Assembly: GCA_036496285.1 (NCBI GenBank)
Contig: DASXLI010000018.1
Span: forward strand, 1-64,000
DNA: 64,000 nt
Origin: DP-19 sp036496285
Lineage (GTDB): Bacteria > Desulfobacterota > Binatia > UTPRO1
Direction of reading: 5' to 3'
Below the pieces are notes generated by a model. The model saw only the letters and a list, made by a program, of their open reading frames with translations. It ran no database searches and was not told where the DNA came from. Position numbers and translations under genes: made by a program. Positions 8,868-18,145 of this stretch are shown in pieces. Position 1 is the first letter of the stretch, and every line of letters begins with the position of its first letter.

Positions 8868-8892
8868 CACCTCGCAGAGCAGCCGATAAGTA
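8864..8892 (+). promoter_or_regulatory. Probable promoter of the initiator tRNA
   Basis: A perfect TTGACA at 8864-8869 overlaps the stop codon of the preceding gene. GATAAG/TAAGTA at 8885-8892 is a fair -10. A start site near 8899 would give a ~30-base 5' leader to the tRNA. The -35 is convincing, the -10 only moderate. Confidence 0.5.
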
Positions 8893-8931
8893 GCTCCGCA
8901 GCGCGTCAAAGATTCTCCTGGACGCTCGTGA

Positions 8932-9005
<74 letters not shown>

Positions 9006-9020
9006 CTCCCTGGACAATCC

Positions 9021-9070
9021 GAGGCCCCCGAGATCGCGGTGTCGCCGCGCGTCTCGGGGGGCCTCGTGTT
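9021..9070 (+). terminator. Intrinsic terminator after tRNA-fMet
   Basis: GAGGCCCCCGAGA (9021-9033) pairs with TCTCGGGGGGCCTC (9052-9065), giving a 13-bp stem with one bulged G and an 18-base loop, followed by GTGTTT. It sits between the tRNA and the convergent rhodanese gene and may stop transcription from both sides, although the T tract is short. Confidence 0.65.
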
Positions 9071-9076
9071 TCCGGA

Positions 9077-9394
9077 TCAGTAGCGCGGCATCGTGGGATC
9101 GATCTCGACTGCCCAGCGCTCGATGCCACCCTGCAGGTTCTCGACGCGCATGAAGTCGTGACGCTCGAGGAATGCGACGACCGCGGCGCTGCGCTGCCCA
9201 TGATGGCAGTACACCACGAGATCCCGATCGGGATCGAGCTCGGTGATCCGCGCCGTCATCTCACCCATCGGGATGTGGATCGCGCCGGCGATGCGGCAGA
9301 GCGCGACCTCGTCGTCCTCGCGCACGTCGAGCAGGACGAGATCGTCGCCGGCGTCGAGCCGGCGGCGAACCTCCGCGGGCGTCGCCTCGCGCAC
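9077..9394 (-). CDS. Rhodanese-like domain protein
   Basis: Single-domain rhodanese of 105 residues. The active-site loop is CHHGQRSA with the persulfide-carrying Cys after VVYC, and the flanking LLDVREDDE and GGIERWAVEIDP motifs of GlpE/PspE-type proteins are present. No signal peptide, so cytoplasmic. Such proteins move sulfane sulfur between thiols, but the substrate cannot be told from sequence. It is the last gene of a - strand run after tag and the DUF2889 gene, eight bases behind the latter. Confidence 0.9.
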   Translation of the reverse strand: MREATPAEVRRRLDAGDDLVLLDVREDDEVALCRIAGAIHIPMGEMTARITELDPDRDLVVYCHHGQRSAAVVAFLERHDFMRVENLQGGIERWAVEIDPTMPRY

Positions 9395-9402
9395 CGGCGC
9401 CG

Positions 9403-9963
9403 CTACGCCTCGGGGAGGTCGCGGCGTGGCATCTCCTGCGCGCGGCGGCGGAGTGGGGTCGAGCCGGCGATGAGCGCGCGGTGCTCCTCGTTGTACGAGA
9501 AGCAGGTGTTGCGCATGCCGGGCACCGCGCGTAGCACGGCGTCGTGGCGCATCGCGGGCTTGTCCTCGCCGTCGCGCAGCTCGGGCGGCAGGCTGCGGAA
9601 GAACGCGACGAAGTGGAGCTGGTACGCCGCCTGCGCGATCTCGACGACCAGCTCGGAGACGCGATGGCAGCCGCTCGCGCCGCCGATCGCAGCGCGCGCA
9701 GCCTGGGTGAAGCCGCGCGCCACCTTCATGCCGACGAGCTTCTGCATGTTCGGGTGCGTTTGGTTGCAGACGTTGGTGAAGGGGCCGTTCCGCACCTCGG
9801 AGCGGCTGGCGACGATCTCGAGCGACGGGTACGCGATCTCGACCTCGGCGTGGACGTCGTGGATCTCGTCCTGCAGGAACGACTCGATGAGGAAGCGGTC
9901 CGCCGCGAGCGGATAGATGTTCACTTCTTTGGTGCGGTGGTAAATCGCTTGGACCTCGGGCAT
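9403..9963 (-). CDS. DUF2889-family protein
   Basis: 186 residues. The stretch MQKLVGMKVARGFTQAAR followed by GGASGCHRVSELVVEIAQAA matches what I recall of DUF2889 proteins, whose conserved region has a Gly-Cys-x-His motif next to a Leu-rich helix. Function of the family is unknown. The start at ATG 9963 lies inside the end of tag (43-base overlap), so translation is probably coupled. A large - strand open frame runs far upstream of this ATG across ettA but is only an antisense shadow. Neither signal peptide nor membrane helix is visible. Confidence 0.75.
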   Translation of the reverse strand: MPEVQAIYHRTKEVNIYPLAADRFLIESFLQDEIHDVHAEVEIAYPSLEIVASRSEVRNGPFTNVCNQTHPNMQKLVGMKVARGFTQAARAAIGGASGCHRVSELVVEIAQAAYQLHFVAFFRSLPPELRDGEDKPAMRHDAVLRAVPGMRNTCFSYNEEHRALIAGSTPLRRRAQEMPRRDLPEA

Positions 9964-10586
9964 GGCGCGACGATAGCCTCCCGCCGCCGCTCTTGGAAGC
10001 GCCGCAGGACGCGGGCGCGGGCGGGCTCGACGTGCCGGCGCGTGGGGCAACTCGCGAGGTGATCGTTCACGAGGCCCATCGCCTGCATGAATGCGTAGAC
10101 GGTGGTCGGACCGACGAAGCGGAAGCCGCGGCGCTTGAGATCCCGCGAGAGGGTCCGCGACGCGTCGGTATGGCTCGCGAGCGAGCGGCGTGACCGTGGC
10201 GCCGCCGCGGCCGTCGGCGCGAAGCCCCACACGTAACGCGCGAACGAGCCGAACTCGCGCTGCAGCTCGAGCACGCCCTGTGCGTTGGCGATGGCGGCCT
10301 CGATCTTGCCGCGGTGGCGCACGATGCCGGCGTCGGCGAGCAGGCGGCGTACGTCGCGTGCGCCGAAGCGCGCGACGCGCGCGGGATCGAAGTCGGCGAA
10401 CGCCGCGCGGAAGTTGGGGCGCTTGCGCAGGATCGTGAGCCACGAGAGGCCGGCCTGGAACCCCTCGAGCGCGATCTTCTCGAACAAGCGGCGATCGTCG
10501 GTGGTCGGCCGTCCCCACTCGTCGTCGTGGTACGTCACGTACAGCGGATCGGACGTCGCCCACCAGCAGCGTCGGCTCGCGTGCAT
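9921..10586 (-). CDS. tag: DNA-3-methyladenine glycosylase I
   Basis: Base-excision repair enzyme that removes 3-methyladenine from alkylated DNA. 221 residues. The N terminus RCWWATSDPLYVTYHDDEWG is diagnostic, with the zinc ligands Cys7 and the His of YHDDEWG, and the second pair His and Cys in NDHLASC near the C terminus. The catalytic/recognition region GLSWLTILRKRPNFRAAF is conserved, as is FRFVGPTTVYAFMQAMG. Start at ATG 10586 with GAGGAG seven bases upstream; the longer open frame adds 25 unrelated residues. The C-terminal ~30 residues are basic and beyond the normal Tag end, where the gene overlaps the DUF2889 start. Confidence 0.95.
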   Translation of the reverse strand: MHASRRCWWATSDPLYVTYHDDEWGRPTTDDRRLFEKIALEGFQAGLSWLTILRKRPNFRAAFADFDPARVARFGARDVRRLLADAGIVRHRGKIEAAIANAQGVLELQREFGSFARYVWGFAPTAAAAPRSRRSLASHTDASRTLSRDLKRRGFRFVGPTTVYAFMQAMGLVNDHLASCPTRRHVEPARARVLRRFQERRREAIVAPCPRSKRFTTAPKK

Positions 10587-10659
10587 CGCCTCTCCTCGTT
10601 CGCGCGGTTTGAACGGTGCGGAGGGCTCGTATAGCACAGGACGGACGAATCGGGGCGCC

Positions 10660-12336
<1,677 letters not shown>

Positions 12337-12355
12337 GGCCGCGCGCGGCGCGCGC

Positions 12356-12670
12356 TCAGAGCGCGTGCGCGGACGTCTGGCTCGCCGCGCCCTCGCACGG
12401 CGCGGGCGCGCCGTCGCTGGTGCGGGCGAACCCGCGGCGCAGGAGGGTGCACGTCTCGTCGTCGGGGGCGATCAGATCGCAGCTCCGCGCCTCGCAGAGC
12501 GCAACGCAGAAGGTGAACGTGAGGCCGTCGAAGGGGTCGCACATGCCGGCGCGGCTCTCGTCGGGCGCGGGCGCGGAGGCAGCGGGCGCGTCGCCGGGCG
12601 TGGCGACGGCGGTCAGCGGGGCGCCGATGAGGAGTCCGCAGGCGAGTGCGATGGCGAGTGCAGAGCGCAT
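12356..12670 (-). CDS. Small secreted cysteine-containing protein
   Basis: 104 residues, not recognised. ATG 12670 starts a clear Sec signal peptide (RSALAIALACGLLIGAP, cleavage near VATPGDA). The mature part is Ala/Pro rich and then carries five spaced cysteines in MCDPFDGLTFTFCVALCEAR and following, suggesting disulfides in the periplasm or outside. It lies between the 3' end of ettA and the divergent DUF4124 gene. An upstream longer frame lacks a leader and was not used. Confidence 0.65.
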   Translation of the reverse strand: MRSALAIALACGLLIGAPLTAVATPGDAPAASAPAPDESRAGMCDPFDGLTFTFCVALCEARSCDLIAPDDETCTLLRRGFARTSDGAPAPCEGAASQTSAHAL

Positions 12671-12807
12671 GGCACTGGCATCGAGCAAGCGTCGTGCCGC
12701 GACCGCATGCGATCTACGTTGACGTTCCGGAGAAACGGGTGTTACGCTTGTGGCGACTGTCAGATTCACGTCACACCGCCGCACCCCAATCCCGCCGGAG
12801 GAACCAC

Positions 12808-13725
12808 ATGCGCCGCCTCACTTCGCTGCTCACATATTGTTGCATCGCCGGAAGCATTCCCCTGCTGGCCCACGTCGCGCTCGCGGATCCGATCTTCACG
12901 TGGCGTGACGCGCAGGGCGGCGTGCACTACTCGAATCGCCACGAAGCGATTCCGTCGGGCGCGGCCGAGGTGGAGCTGCCGCCGGTGCAGGTACGCATTC
13001 TCAGCCGCAAGAGCGGCCTCCCGGCCGACGTCGTGCGCGCGCTGTCGATGCCGCCGACCGTCGCGCGACGGCCCCACTCGCTCGCAACGTGCGACGCCCC
13101 CGATCCGAGCGGCGTCGCCGCCGCCGTCGCAGCGCGTCTCGGCCAGCGTGAGCTCGACGGCTTGACCGTCATCGTCGCCGGCGTGCCGATCGCGTACTCG
13201 GACTCGGCGAACGTCCAGCTGAAGGGTCCGGACCCGGAGCCCGGCGCGGCGGGCCCGGCGGAGCAGGCCGCGCTCGCATATCCGGCGGGATCCGGCTGCC
13301 CGAGCGGTCGACCGCCGCTCGAACGGTACGCGGTCGCGTCCGCGGCGCGCGGGCGCTCGCGCTCGCGCGGTATCTGTGAGGACTACCGCCGCGCCTTCGC
13401 CGAGGTCGGTGTGGCAGTGAGCCGCGATCAGGGGGTGGCGCGTTCGTTCCGCGCGATCGCCGAGCACTTCGTGGACGTGGCTGGCCGCGACTACACCGCG
13501 GGCGGCCGGGGGGCGGTGTTGGTGCCGGCCGTGGCGACCGACGGACGTGGTCCGGCGACGCTCGTTGCGGCCGAGGAGGAGCGGGTGCCGCTACCGCCGT
13601 GGGCCGTCGAGGCGCACGTCGCGCAGACGGATCAGCTCGGCGAGGAGAGCGGTGCCTTCGTCGACGAGCTCGCCGCCGCCCTCGAGGAGATCGACGCCGC
13701 GGCGCGGAGCATCGGCTGCTGGTGA
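12808..13725 (+). CDS. Secreted DUF4124-domain protein
   Basis: 305 residues with an N-terminal signal peptide (SLLTYCCIAGSIPLLAHVALA) and directly after it a DUF4124 motif, IFTWRDAQGGVHYSNR, a small beta domain found at the start of many exported proteins. The rest is unrecognised, with a Cys pair around TCDAPDP and GICEDYRRAF and an acidic C terminus. ATG 12808 follows GGAGGAACC. The role is unknown; it ends four bases before a convergent zinc-ribbon gene. Confidence 0.75.
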   Translation: MRRLTSLLTYCCIAGSIPLLAHVALADPIFTWRDAQGGVHYSNRHEAIPSGAAEVELPPVQVRILSRKSGLPADVVRALSMPPTVARRPHSLATCDAPDPSGVAAAVAARLGQRELDGLTVIVAGVPIAYSDSANVQLKGPDPEPGAAGPAEQAALAYPAGSGCPSGRPPLERYAVASAARGRSRSRGICEDYRRAFAEVGVAVSRDQGVARSFRAIAEHFVDVAGRDYTAGGRGAVLVPAVATDGRGPATLVAAEEERVPLPPWAVEAHVAQTDQLGEESGAFVDELAAALEEIDAAARSIGCW

Positions 13726-13729
13726 CGTC

Positions 13730-14011
13730 TCAGTTCCAGACGCCGAGATTGGTCGAGCGCAATACCTTGGTGCACTCGGGGCAGGGGATGTCCTGGGCGA
13801 GACCCTCGAGCAGCGTGAGCTGTCCCTGGCACTCTTTGCAGCGGTGCATGTCGAGCTTGGCGGAGAGGTCCACTACCGACAGGCGCTTGCAGGCCGGACA
13901 CACGCCGAGTCCTCCCCAGAACCGCGTCCGCCCCTCCTTGCCCCAACCCACCCGCAGGTTCTCGGTGGTGAACCCGCAACTTCGGCAATTGAACTCGACG
14001 ATCGATCCCAT
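13730..14011 (-). CDS. Small zinc-ribbon protein
   Basis: 93 residues with three Cys-x2-Cys pairs: CRSC, CPAC and CKEC, plus a fourth CPEC near the end, consistent with two zinc ribbons. Start at ATG 14011 with GGGAGGGG upstream; the longer frame is not supported. Probably cytoplasmic. Such ribbons bind nucleic acid or protein partners, but nothing more specific can be said. Divergent from infA. Confidence 0.75.
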   Translation of the reverse strand: MGSIVEFNCRSCGFTTENLRVGWGKEGRTRFWGGLGVCPACKRLSVVDLSAKLDMHRCKECQGQLTLLEGLAQDIPCPECTKVLRSTNLGVWN

Positions 14012-14161
14012 GACCCCTCCCGGCGGCTCGTGAATGGCCGCAAAAGTATGTGCAGGCGTAGCGCGCGTCAAGGAACTCGGCCATCATGAGGGGCGGGGGC
14101 GAAGACGGTCGAAATGACCCCGATACCGTGATAGGGTCGGGCGTTCACGGAAAGGAGCCCT

Positions 14162-14380
14162 GTGGCACGAGATGATCTGATCCAGATCCAAGGGCGAGTG
14201 GTCGAGGCCCTCGCCGGCGGACACTTCCGGGTACAAGGCGACCAGGGACACACGTTCCTGGCGCGCATCAGCGGCCGTCTGCGCCGCTTCCACATCAAGG
14301 TCGTTCCCGGTGACCGCGTCACGGTCGCCGTCTCGCCCTACGACCTGACGCACGGTTTCATCGTCTACCGCGGCAGCTGA
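14162..14380 (+). CDS. infA: Translation initiation factor IF-1
   Basis: 72 residues, the exact usual length, forming one S1-type OB fold that blocks the ribosomal A site during initiation. MARDDLIQIQGRVVEAL opens like IF-1 (normally with KEDxIE), and FLARISGRLRRFHIKVVPGDRV matches the central strands (consensus ...GKMRKNxIRILxGDxV). GTG start with AAGGAG at the right distance. The sequence is somewhat divergent (SPYDLTHGFIVYRGS replaces SPYDLTKGRIVYR), so this may be a second or variant IF-1. Confidence 0.92.
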   Translation: MARDDLIQIQGRVVEALAGGHFRVQGDQGHTFLARISGRLRRFHIKVVPGDRVTVAVSPYDLTHGFIVYRGS

Positions 14381-14403
14381 CAGGGACCGGAGGCGCGCTT
14401 CGC

Positions 14404-14901
14404 ATGGATGCGATCGACGTCATCAAGCGCCGCCTGAAGGAGGATCGGGTCCCCGACGCGGCGGATCCCGACGACATCAGCGAGAAGAAGAAGCGCCCTC
14501 GCGAGGTCGCCTTCATGGACGTGAACCTGTGCTTCCCGTGCGGGAAGTGCCCCGAGTTCTGTCCCGTCCAGTGCATCGAGTATCTGTCGCCGGGCGCGGT
14601 GCCGAACCGGGGCGTGCAGCCCGTGCAGGACCGCTTCCAGGAGTGCATCGGCTGCTACATCTGCGTCGAGGTGTGCGCGCTGCTCACCGACTACGACGCG
14701 GTCCGCATGTACGACGTCGGCCTCGTCGAGCGCGTGCTGGGCGTCAAGATCGGCGACAAGAAGCCGGAGGCCTACGAGCCGGCGCAGCCCTGGGAGGAGT
14801 ACTTCTCCGAGGGTGGACTGTATCGCCACGAGGGCAAGGGGTCGCGCATCCGCGAGAAGATGACCGCGGAGGAGCGCGCCATCCTGAACGCCGCGCGCTG
14901 A
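14404..14901 (+). CDS. Two-cluster [4Fe-4S] ferredoxin-type protein
   Basis: 165 residues. Two cysteine sets can be seen: CFPCGKCPEFC at 43-53 (plus Cys57 in VQCIEY) and CIGCYICVEVC at 81-91. Spacing is CxxCxxCxxxC for both, as in 2[4Fe-4S] ferredoxins, but the second set lacks the usual trailing Pro. The N-terminal ~35 residues are charged and the C-terminal ~70 (PAQPWEEYFSEGGLY onward) match no domain known to me. Soluble. It is 23 bases after infA, with no obvious oxidoreductase partner adjacent; the nuo operon 4.5 kb away is a possible but unproven partner. Confidence 0.8.
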   Translation: MDAIDVIKRRLKEDRVPDAADPDDISEKKKRPREVAFMDVNLCFPCGKCPEFCPVQCIEYLSPGAVPNRGVQPVQDRFQECIGCYICVEVCALLTDYDAVRMYDVGLVERVLGVKIGDKKPEAYEPAQPWEEYFSEGGLYRHEGKGSRIREKMTAEERAILNAAR

Positions 14902-14939
14902 CGCGCCCGTGCTCGAGGTGCGCGGGACCGTGGACGCGC

Positions 14940-15197
14940 TCAGCCGCCGACGCCGCTCGATTCGAGGCGCTCGACCATCTTCTGCAGCTTCTCGAACGCG
15001 CGGCCGACGGTGATCGTGTAGCGCTGCTTCGTCCAGCTCTCCTTCGTCCGCATCTTGAGCCAGCCGAGCTTGACGGCGTCGGGCTTGTTGCCGAGGTCGC
15101 CGGTCGCGGCCTCCACCGCCGCCTGCTCGTCGCGATCGAGCGCCTCGATGAACTCGCGCTTCACCCGGCCGAGGAACTCCTTGCGAAGATCGATCAC
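14940..15197 (-). CDS. Small hypothetical protein
   Basis: 85 residues, mostly charged and helical in composition (RKEFLGRVKREFIEALDRDE). LGWLKMRTKESWTKQRYTI is the most distinctive part. No signal peptide, no cysteine. It is separated by seven bases from the next - strand gene upstream at 15205 and probably shares its transcript. Function not recognised. Confidence 0.6.
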   Translation of the reverse strand: MIDLRKEFLGRVKREFIEALDRDEQAAVEAATGDLGNKPDAVKLGWLKMRTKESWTKQRYTITVGRAFEKLQKMVERLESSGVGG

Positions 15198-15204
15198 GGC
15201 GGCG

Positions 15205-15528
15205 CTACAGCTGCTCGCGCTCGCGCTCGTGCTCGTGCGTCGTCATCGGCGGGATGAACGGATGCAGCGATTGCTGTAGACGCCGCCGCACCGCGCTCAC
15301 CGACCAATCCATCTGCCGGCACACGGAGGGGAAGCTGAGCACGTGGGTCTCGGGGTCGCTGAAGAAGTAGCGGACCGCGGTATCGCGCTGCCGGAGATCC
15401 GCGCTGCGCAGGTCGTCGAACGCGGTGCTGACGACTGCGATCATGAGGTGCTCGATGCCGGTCATCTTCTGCAGGGAGCGACGCGCTTCGAGCGCGGGGG
15501 GGAACGGTGGGATGGAGCTACGACCCAT
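15205..15528 (-). CDS. Small protein with possible helix-turn-helix
   Basis: 107 residues. The middle (FSDPETHVLSFPSVCRQMDW followed by SVSAVRRRLQQSL) looks like a helix-turn-helix where a short turn separates two helices, the second rich in Arg, so DNA binding is possible. The C terminus is an odd Glu/Arg/His run. ATG 15528 preceded by GAGGAGG at nine bases; a TTG at 15546 is the alternative. A good promoter lies upstream on the - strand (15627-15655). With the 85-residue gene it forms a two-gene unit divergent from the RRM gene. Confidence 0.6.
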   Translation of the reverse strand: MGRSSIPPFPPALEARRSLQKMTGIEHLMIAVVSTAFDDLRSADLRQRDTAVRYFFSDPETHVLSFPSVCRQMDWSVSAVRRRLQQSLHPFIPPMTTHEHEREREQL

Positions 15529-15626
15529 GGCGTCCTGCCTCCTCAACGAGCCGCGACCACGTCCAGCAATCGCAGATTTGACTATCGTTTCCGCCGAGAT
15601 GCAGCTCTAAGCAGCGAGCGGCCAGT

Positions 15627-15655
15627 ACTATGCGCCTAGCCATCTCCTTAGTCAA
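15627..15655 (-). promoter_or_regulatory. - strand promoter of the 15528 gene
   Basis: On the - strand, TTGACT (15655-15650), 17 bases, CATAGT (15632-15627). It is back to back with the + strand promoter at 15674; the two -35 boxes are part of the inverted repeat GTCAAAC (15651-15657) / GTTTGAC (15672-15678). Confidence 0.5.
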
Positions 15656-15673
15656 ACCAACACGTGATTTTGT

Positions 15674-15703
15674 TTGACATCCAGACAAGCGACGGCCTAT
15701 GTG
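15674..15703 (+). promoter_or_regulatory. Promoter of the RRM RNA-binding gene
   Basis: Perfect -35 TTGACA at 15674-15679 and TATGTG at 15698-15703 with an 18-base spacer. A transcript from here would carry a ~70-base leader with a GC-rich stretch (15703-15731) before the GGAGGAAC ribosome site, a place where cold- or structure-dependent control could act, though nothing beyond the sequence supports that. Confidence 0.5.
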
Positions 15704-15779
15704 GGGGGCGTTTCCAGCCGCCCCGGCGGTCGCCGCATATACGTGAAGATCGCGGGGGTTTTTCATCTTGGAGGAACGA

Positions 15780-16103
15780 ATGGGCACGAAGTTGTACGTC
15801 GGGAATCTGCCGTTCGCGGTGACTTCCCAGGAGCTGACGGAGCTGTTTTCACAGGCCGGCGAGGTCGTGTCGGCCAACATCATCACGGACCGGTTTTCCG
15901 GCCAATCGCGGGGGTTTGGATTCGTCGAAATGAGCAATGACGACGGGGCCCAGAAGGCGATCAATCAGTTCAACGACTACCAAATGAAGGGTCGTGGCCT
16001 GAAGGTGAACGAGGCCAAGCCGCGCGAGGGTGGCCGTCCCGGCGGCGACCGCGGTGACCGCGGCGACCGCGGCGATCGCGGCGGCGGCGGACGTCGCTGG
16101 TAG
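15780..16103 (+). CDS. RRM-domain RNA-binding protein
   Basis: 107 residues: one RNA recognition motif (residues 3-80) plus a short Gly/Arg/Asp tail. RNP-2 is KLYVGNL at the N terminus and RNP-1 is RGFGFVEM near 45-52, both with the aromatic RNA-stacking residues. The tail (GDR)4-GGGGRR is like that of cyanobacterial and proteobacterial Rbp proteins, which are often cold-induced and bind single-stranded RNA. ATG 15780 after TTGGAGGAACG. The gene has its own promoter and is monocistronic on present evidence. Confidence 0.93.
   Translation: MGTKLYVGNLPFAVTSQELTELFSQAGEVVSANIITDRFSGQSRGFGFVEMSNDDGAQKAINQFNDYQMKGRGLKVNEAKPREGGRPGGDRGDRGDRGDRGGGGRRW
16044..16079 (+). repeat. Four tandem 9-bp units coding Gly-Asp-Arg
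   Basis: GGCGACCGC, GGTGACCGC, GGCGACCGC and GGCGATCGC follow one another in frame at the end of the RRM gene. The near-identity at DNA level suggests recent slippage expansion, so the number of units may vary between strains. Confidence 0.85.
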
Positions 16104-16289
16104 CGACCGCTCTCTTCCCGCCCCGAGCCCGCACACCCCGTCTGCCCGACGGGACGCACGGCGGAAACCTCCCGCCGGACCCGCAAGCCTCACCCCATTC
16201 GAGATACTGCGTCATTCTGGAGCATCATGTACAAATGTCATCGGGAATCGCTCTAAACACGCCGCCTTGCATTCGTCTGGAGGAACTCC

Positions 16290-16658
16290 ATGTTCGGTTT
16301 GTTTCAACGTCCAAAGCTCGCGGCCGATTTCGCCGCCGCGCATGCGCATACGGATGAATTCACACGCGTCGTCGAGCTCGCCGGCGCGTTGACGCTCCAC
16401 AACGAAGGCAGCGAGGCGGAGATCGGCGACGTCGAGATGGTGCTGATCGCCGGCTTCCGCCGCATTCCGCTCGATGTCCCTGCGGAGTGGCGCACGCTCA
16501 CGCTCGGCTCGGGTGCCGACAAGCGCGGCGACGTGCGCTGGTCGATGACGCTCGACGCGCCGCTGCGGGCGGAGAAGGGCGAGCTGTACCTCAGCCTCCG
16601 CGATCAGAAGCGCAAGAAGTGGGAGTGGCGCCTGCCGTTCACCTTCGAGCGGAGCTGA
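16290..16658 (+). CDS. Hypothetical cytoplasmic protein
   Basis: 122 residues with a good ribosome site (GGAGGAACTCC). The sequence reads like an all-beta protein (VELAGALTLHNEG, VEMVLIAGFRRIPLDVP, ELYLSLRDQKRKKWEWRLPF) with an amphipathic N terminus. No signal peptide. Not recognised; the repeated strand pattern might suggest an immunoglobulin- or PilZ-like fold, a weak guess. It converges with the CPBP gene three bases away. The 186 bases before it contain no gene I can support. Confidence 0.6.
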   Translation: MFGLFQRPKLAADFAAAHAHTDEFTRVVELAGALTLHNEGSEAEIGDVEMVLIAGFRRIPLDVPAEWRTLTLGSGADKRGDVRWSMTLDAPLRAEKGELYLSLRDQKRKKWEWRLPFTFERS

Positions 16659-16661
16659 GCG

Positions 16662-17432
16662 TCAGAGCTGCGAGGCGACCAGCGGCAGGACGACGAGGAG
16701 CTGGATCGCGTCGAACGTGCCGTGGGCCACGGCACACACCGCGAGGTCGTCGGTGCGGGTGAAGGCGCGCCCGAGAATCCAGCCGATCACGAACACGCCG
16801 CCCCCCATCGTCGGCGAGCCGTAGTTCACGTGGCTCAGCGCGAAAAGCATCGTCGCGAGCACGAGGCCGACGCGCGGCTGCAGGAAGGCACGGAAGAACG
16901 CCTCCTCGACGATCATCGCCGTCACGATGACGGCGACACGCAAGAGGAACGGCCGACGCGCCATCCAGACGATGAGGTCGGCGAAACCGGCGTTCGGCTG
17001 CACGCCGGTGCCGCGTGCGGCGACCCCGAGCGCCGCCATGACGACCATGGTGACGAGCCAGCCGCGGAAACCGGTCCACAGACCGTCGGTGAGGCGGCGG
17101 CCCCAGGCGCCCGCGGACAGGTGAAGGAACGCGCGGAGCCCGGCGCGTCGCTGCAGGACGAACCAGCCGAGCAGGAACGCGGCGAGCACGAGCTGGCCCT
17201 GGAAGAGACCGCCCGAGCCGAGGGTATCGACCGTGAGCGTGGTGCCATGCCAGAACGTGAAGATCGGCAACGCGACGGTGAGGAGCAGCACCAGCGCGAG
17301 CAGCCCGTAGGCGACGCCCGCGCGCCACGGCGTCGCGAACTCCGGGTCGGCCGCGACGCTGGCGTCGCTTGCCGCTCCGGCCGGTCGATGCGACAATTCC
17401 GGCGGCTCCACGGGCTCGTCAGTCGTGGGCAT
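16662..17432 (-). CDS. CPBP-family intramembrane metalloprotease (CAAX/Abi)
   Basis: 256-residue membrane protein with about seven hydrophobic segments (first AYGLLALVLLLTVALPI). The CPBP catalytic motifs are present in order: Glu-Glu-x3-Arg in VEEAFFRAFLQP, the FxxxH-type ALFALSHVNYG, and HGTFDA near the C terminus. Related eukaryotic Rce1 enzymes cut prenylated CAAX proteins; bacterial members process or protect against peptides, with unknown substrates here. The N-terminal ~35 residues are a proline-rich cytoplasmic lead. Divergent from a 59-residue gene. Confidence 0.88.
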   Translation of the reverse strand: MPTTDEPVEPPELSHRPAGAASDASVAADPEFATPWRAGVAYGLLALVLLLTVALPIFTFWHGTTLTVDTLGSGGLFQGQLVLAAFLLGWFVLQRRAGLRAFLHLSAGAWGRRLTDGLWTGFRGWLVTMVVMAALGVAARGTGVQPNAGFADLIVWMARRPFLLRVAVIVTAMIVEEAFFRAFLQPRVGLVLATMLFALSHVNYGSPTMGGGVFVIGWILGRAFTRTDDLAVCAVAHGTFDAIQLLVVLPLVASQL

Positions 17433-17455
17433 CAGACCGAATGACGGAGGACGGC

Positions 17456-17635
17456 ATGTTGAAGATCGGCGACGTGGTGGTGACGATGGCGCATCCGGGA
17501 CCGTTTACCATCGTCGACATCAAGGCCGACGTCTTGGGCGACGTCCTGACCATCGTGACCGCCGAAGGCTTGAAGAAGGTCGTGCGCGCGGCGAACGTGC
17601 GTCGGCTCGAAAAAGAGAAGCCGGCGTCGTCCTGA
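17456..17635 (+). CDS. 59-residue KOW/SH3-like small protein
   Basis: Starts at ATG 17456 with GGAGG upstream. MLKIGDVVVTMAHPGPFTIV reads like the first strands of a small SH3/KOW barrel that often occurs in tiny bacterial regulatory or structural proteins; the C terminus is basic. No partner is obvious. The reading is compact and well placed after its ribosome site, so I think it is real. Confidence 0.6.
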   Translation: MLKIGDVVVTMAHPGPFTIVDIKADVLGDVLTIVTAEGLKKVVRAANVRRLEKEKPASS

Positions 17636-17724
17636 CGGCGCGTGCGCAGCACGCAGCCGTGGCGACGCCGGCTCAATTTCGTCGGCGGACGCCATGCATC
17701 CGACGACGCCGCCGTTCGACGGCG

Positions 17725-18009
17725 TTACTTCTTGCCGCCCAGGACCGCCAGCTTGAAGCTCTTCGCGACGGTGAAGCCGACCTTCTTGCGGGCAGGAATC
17801 TTGATCGCCTCACCGGTCTGAGGATTGCGGCCCATGCGCGCCTTCATCGAGCGCAGCCGCCATCCGCCGAGGTCAGGGATCTTCACCGTGTCACCCTTCT
17901 TCACCGACTTGCGAACGGTGTCGACGAGCGAGCTGATGACCGCCTCCGCCTGCTTGCGGGAGATGCCGGAGTCTTCCGCCAGCTTCCCAACCAACTGTGT
18001 CTTCGTCAT
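17725..18009 (-). CDS. HU-family DNA-binding protein
   Basis: 94 residues, the standard HU/IHF length. MTKTQLVGKLAEDSGISRKQA is the N-terminal helix pair, GDTVKIPDLGGWRLRSMKAR the strand region, and RMGRNPQTGEAIKIPARKK the DNA-binding arm with the intercalating Pro in RNPQTGE. It bends DNA nonspecifically as a dimer. GGWRLRSMKAR replaces the usual GFGTFxVRxR, a modest oddity. ATG 18009 with AGGGGGA upstream was chosen over a GTG six bases earlier. The strong promoter lies at 18047-18075. Confidence 0.94.
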   Translation of the reverse strand: MTKTQLVGKLAEDSGISRKQAEAVISSLVDTVRKSVKKGDTVKIPDLGGWRLRSMKARMGRNPQTGEAIKIPARKKVGFTVAKSFKLAVLGGKK

Positions 18010-18046
18010 GTGCACTCCCCCTGTAGTTTGGTGAAAACGCAGCGCA

Positions 18047-18075
18047 CCCTAAGGCAGTCATCGGCAAGCTGTCAA
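18047..18075 (-). promoter_or_regulatory. Promoter of the HU gene
   Basis: On the - strand a perfect TTGACA (18075-18070) is followed after 17 bases by TTAGGG (18052-18047). The -10 is weak, the -35 and position (about 38 bases before the ATG) are good. Confidence 0.5.
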
Positions 18076-18145
18076 GCATAGAGTGCGCGAAAAACCGCGA
18101 ACGACGCGCTTCAGCGCGCCGTCGACCCGCGACGACGCACGTCGC

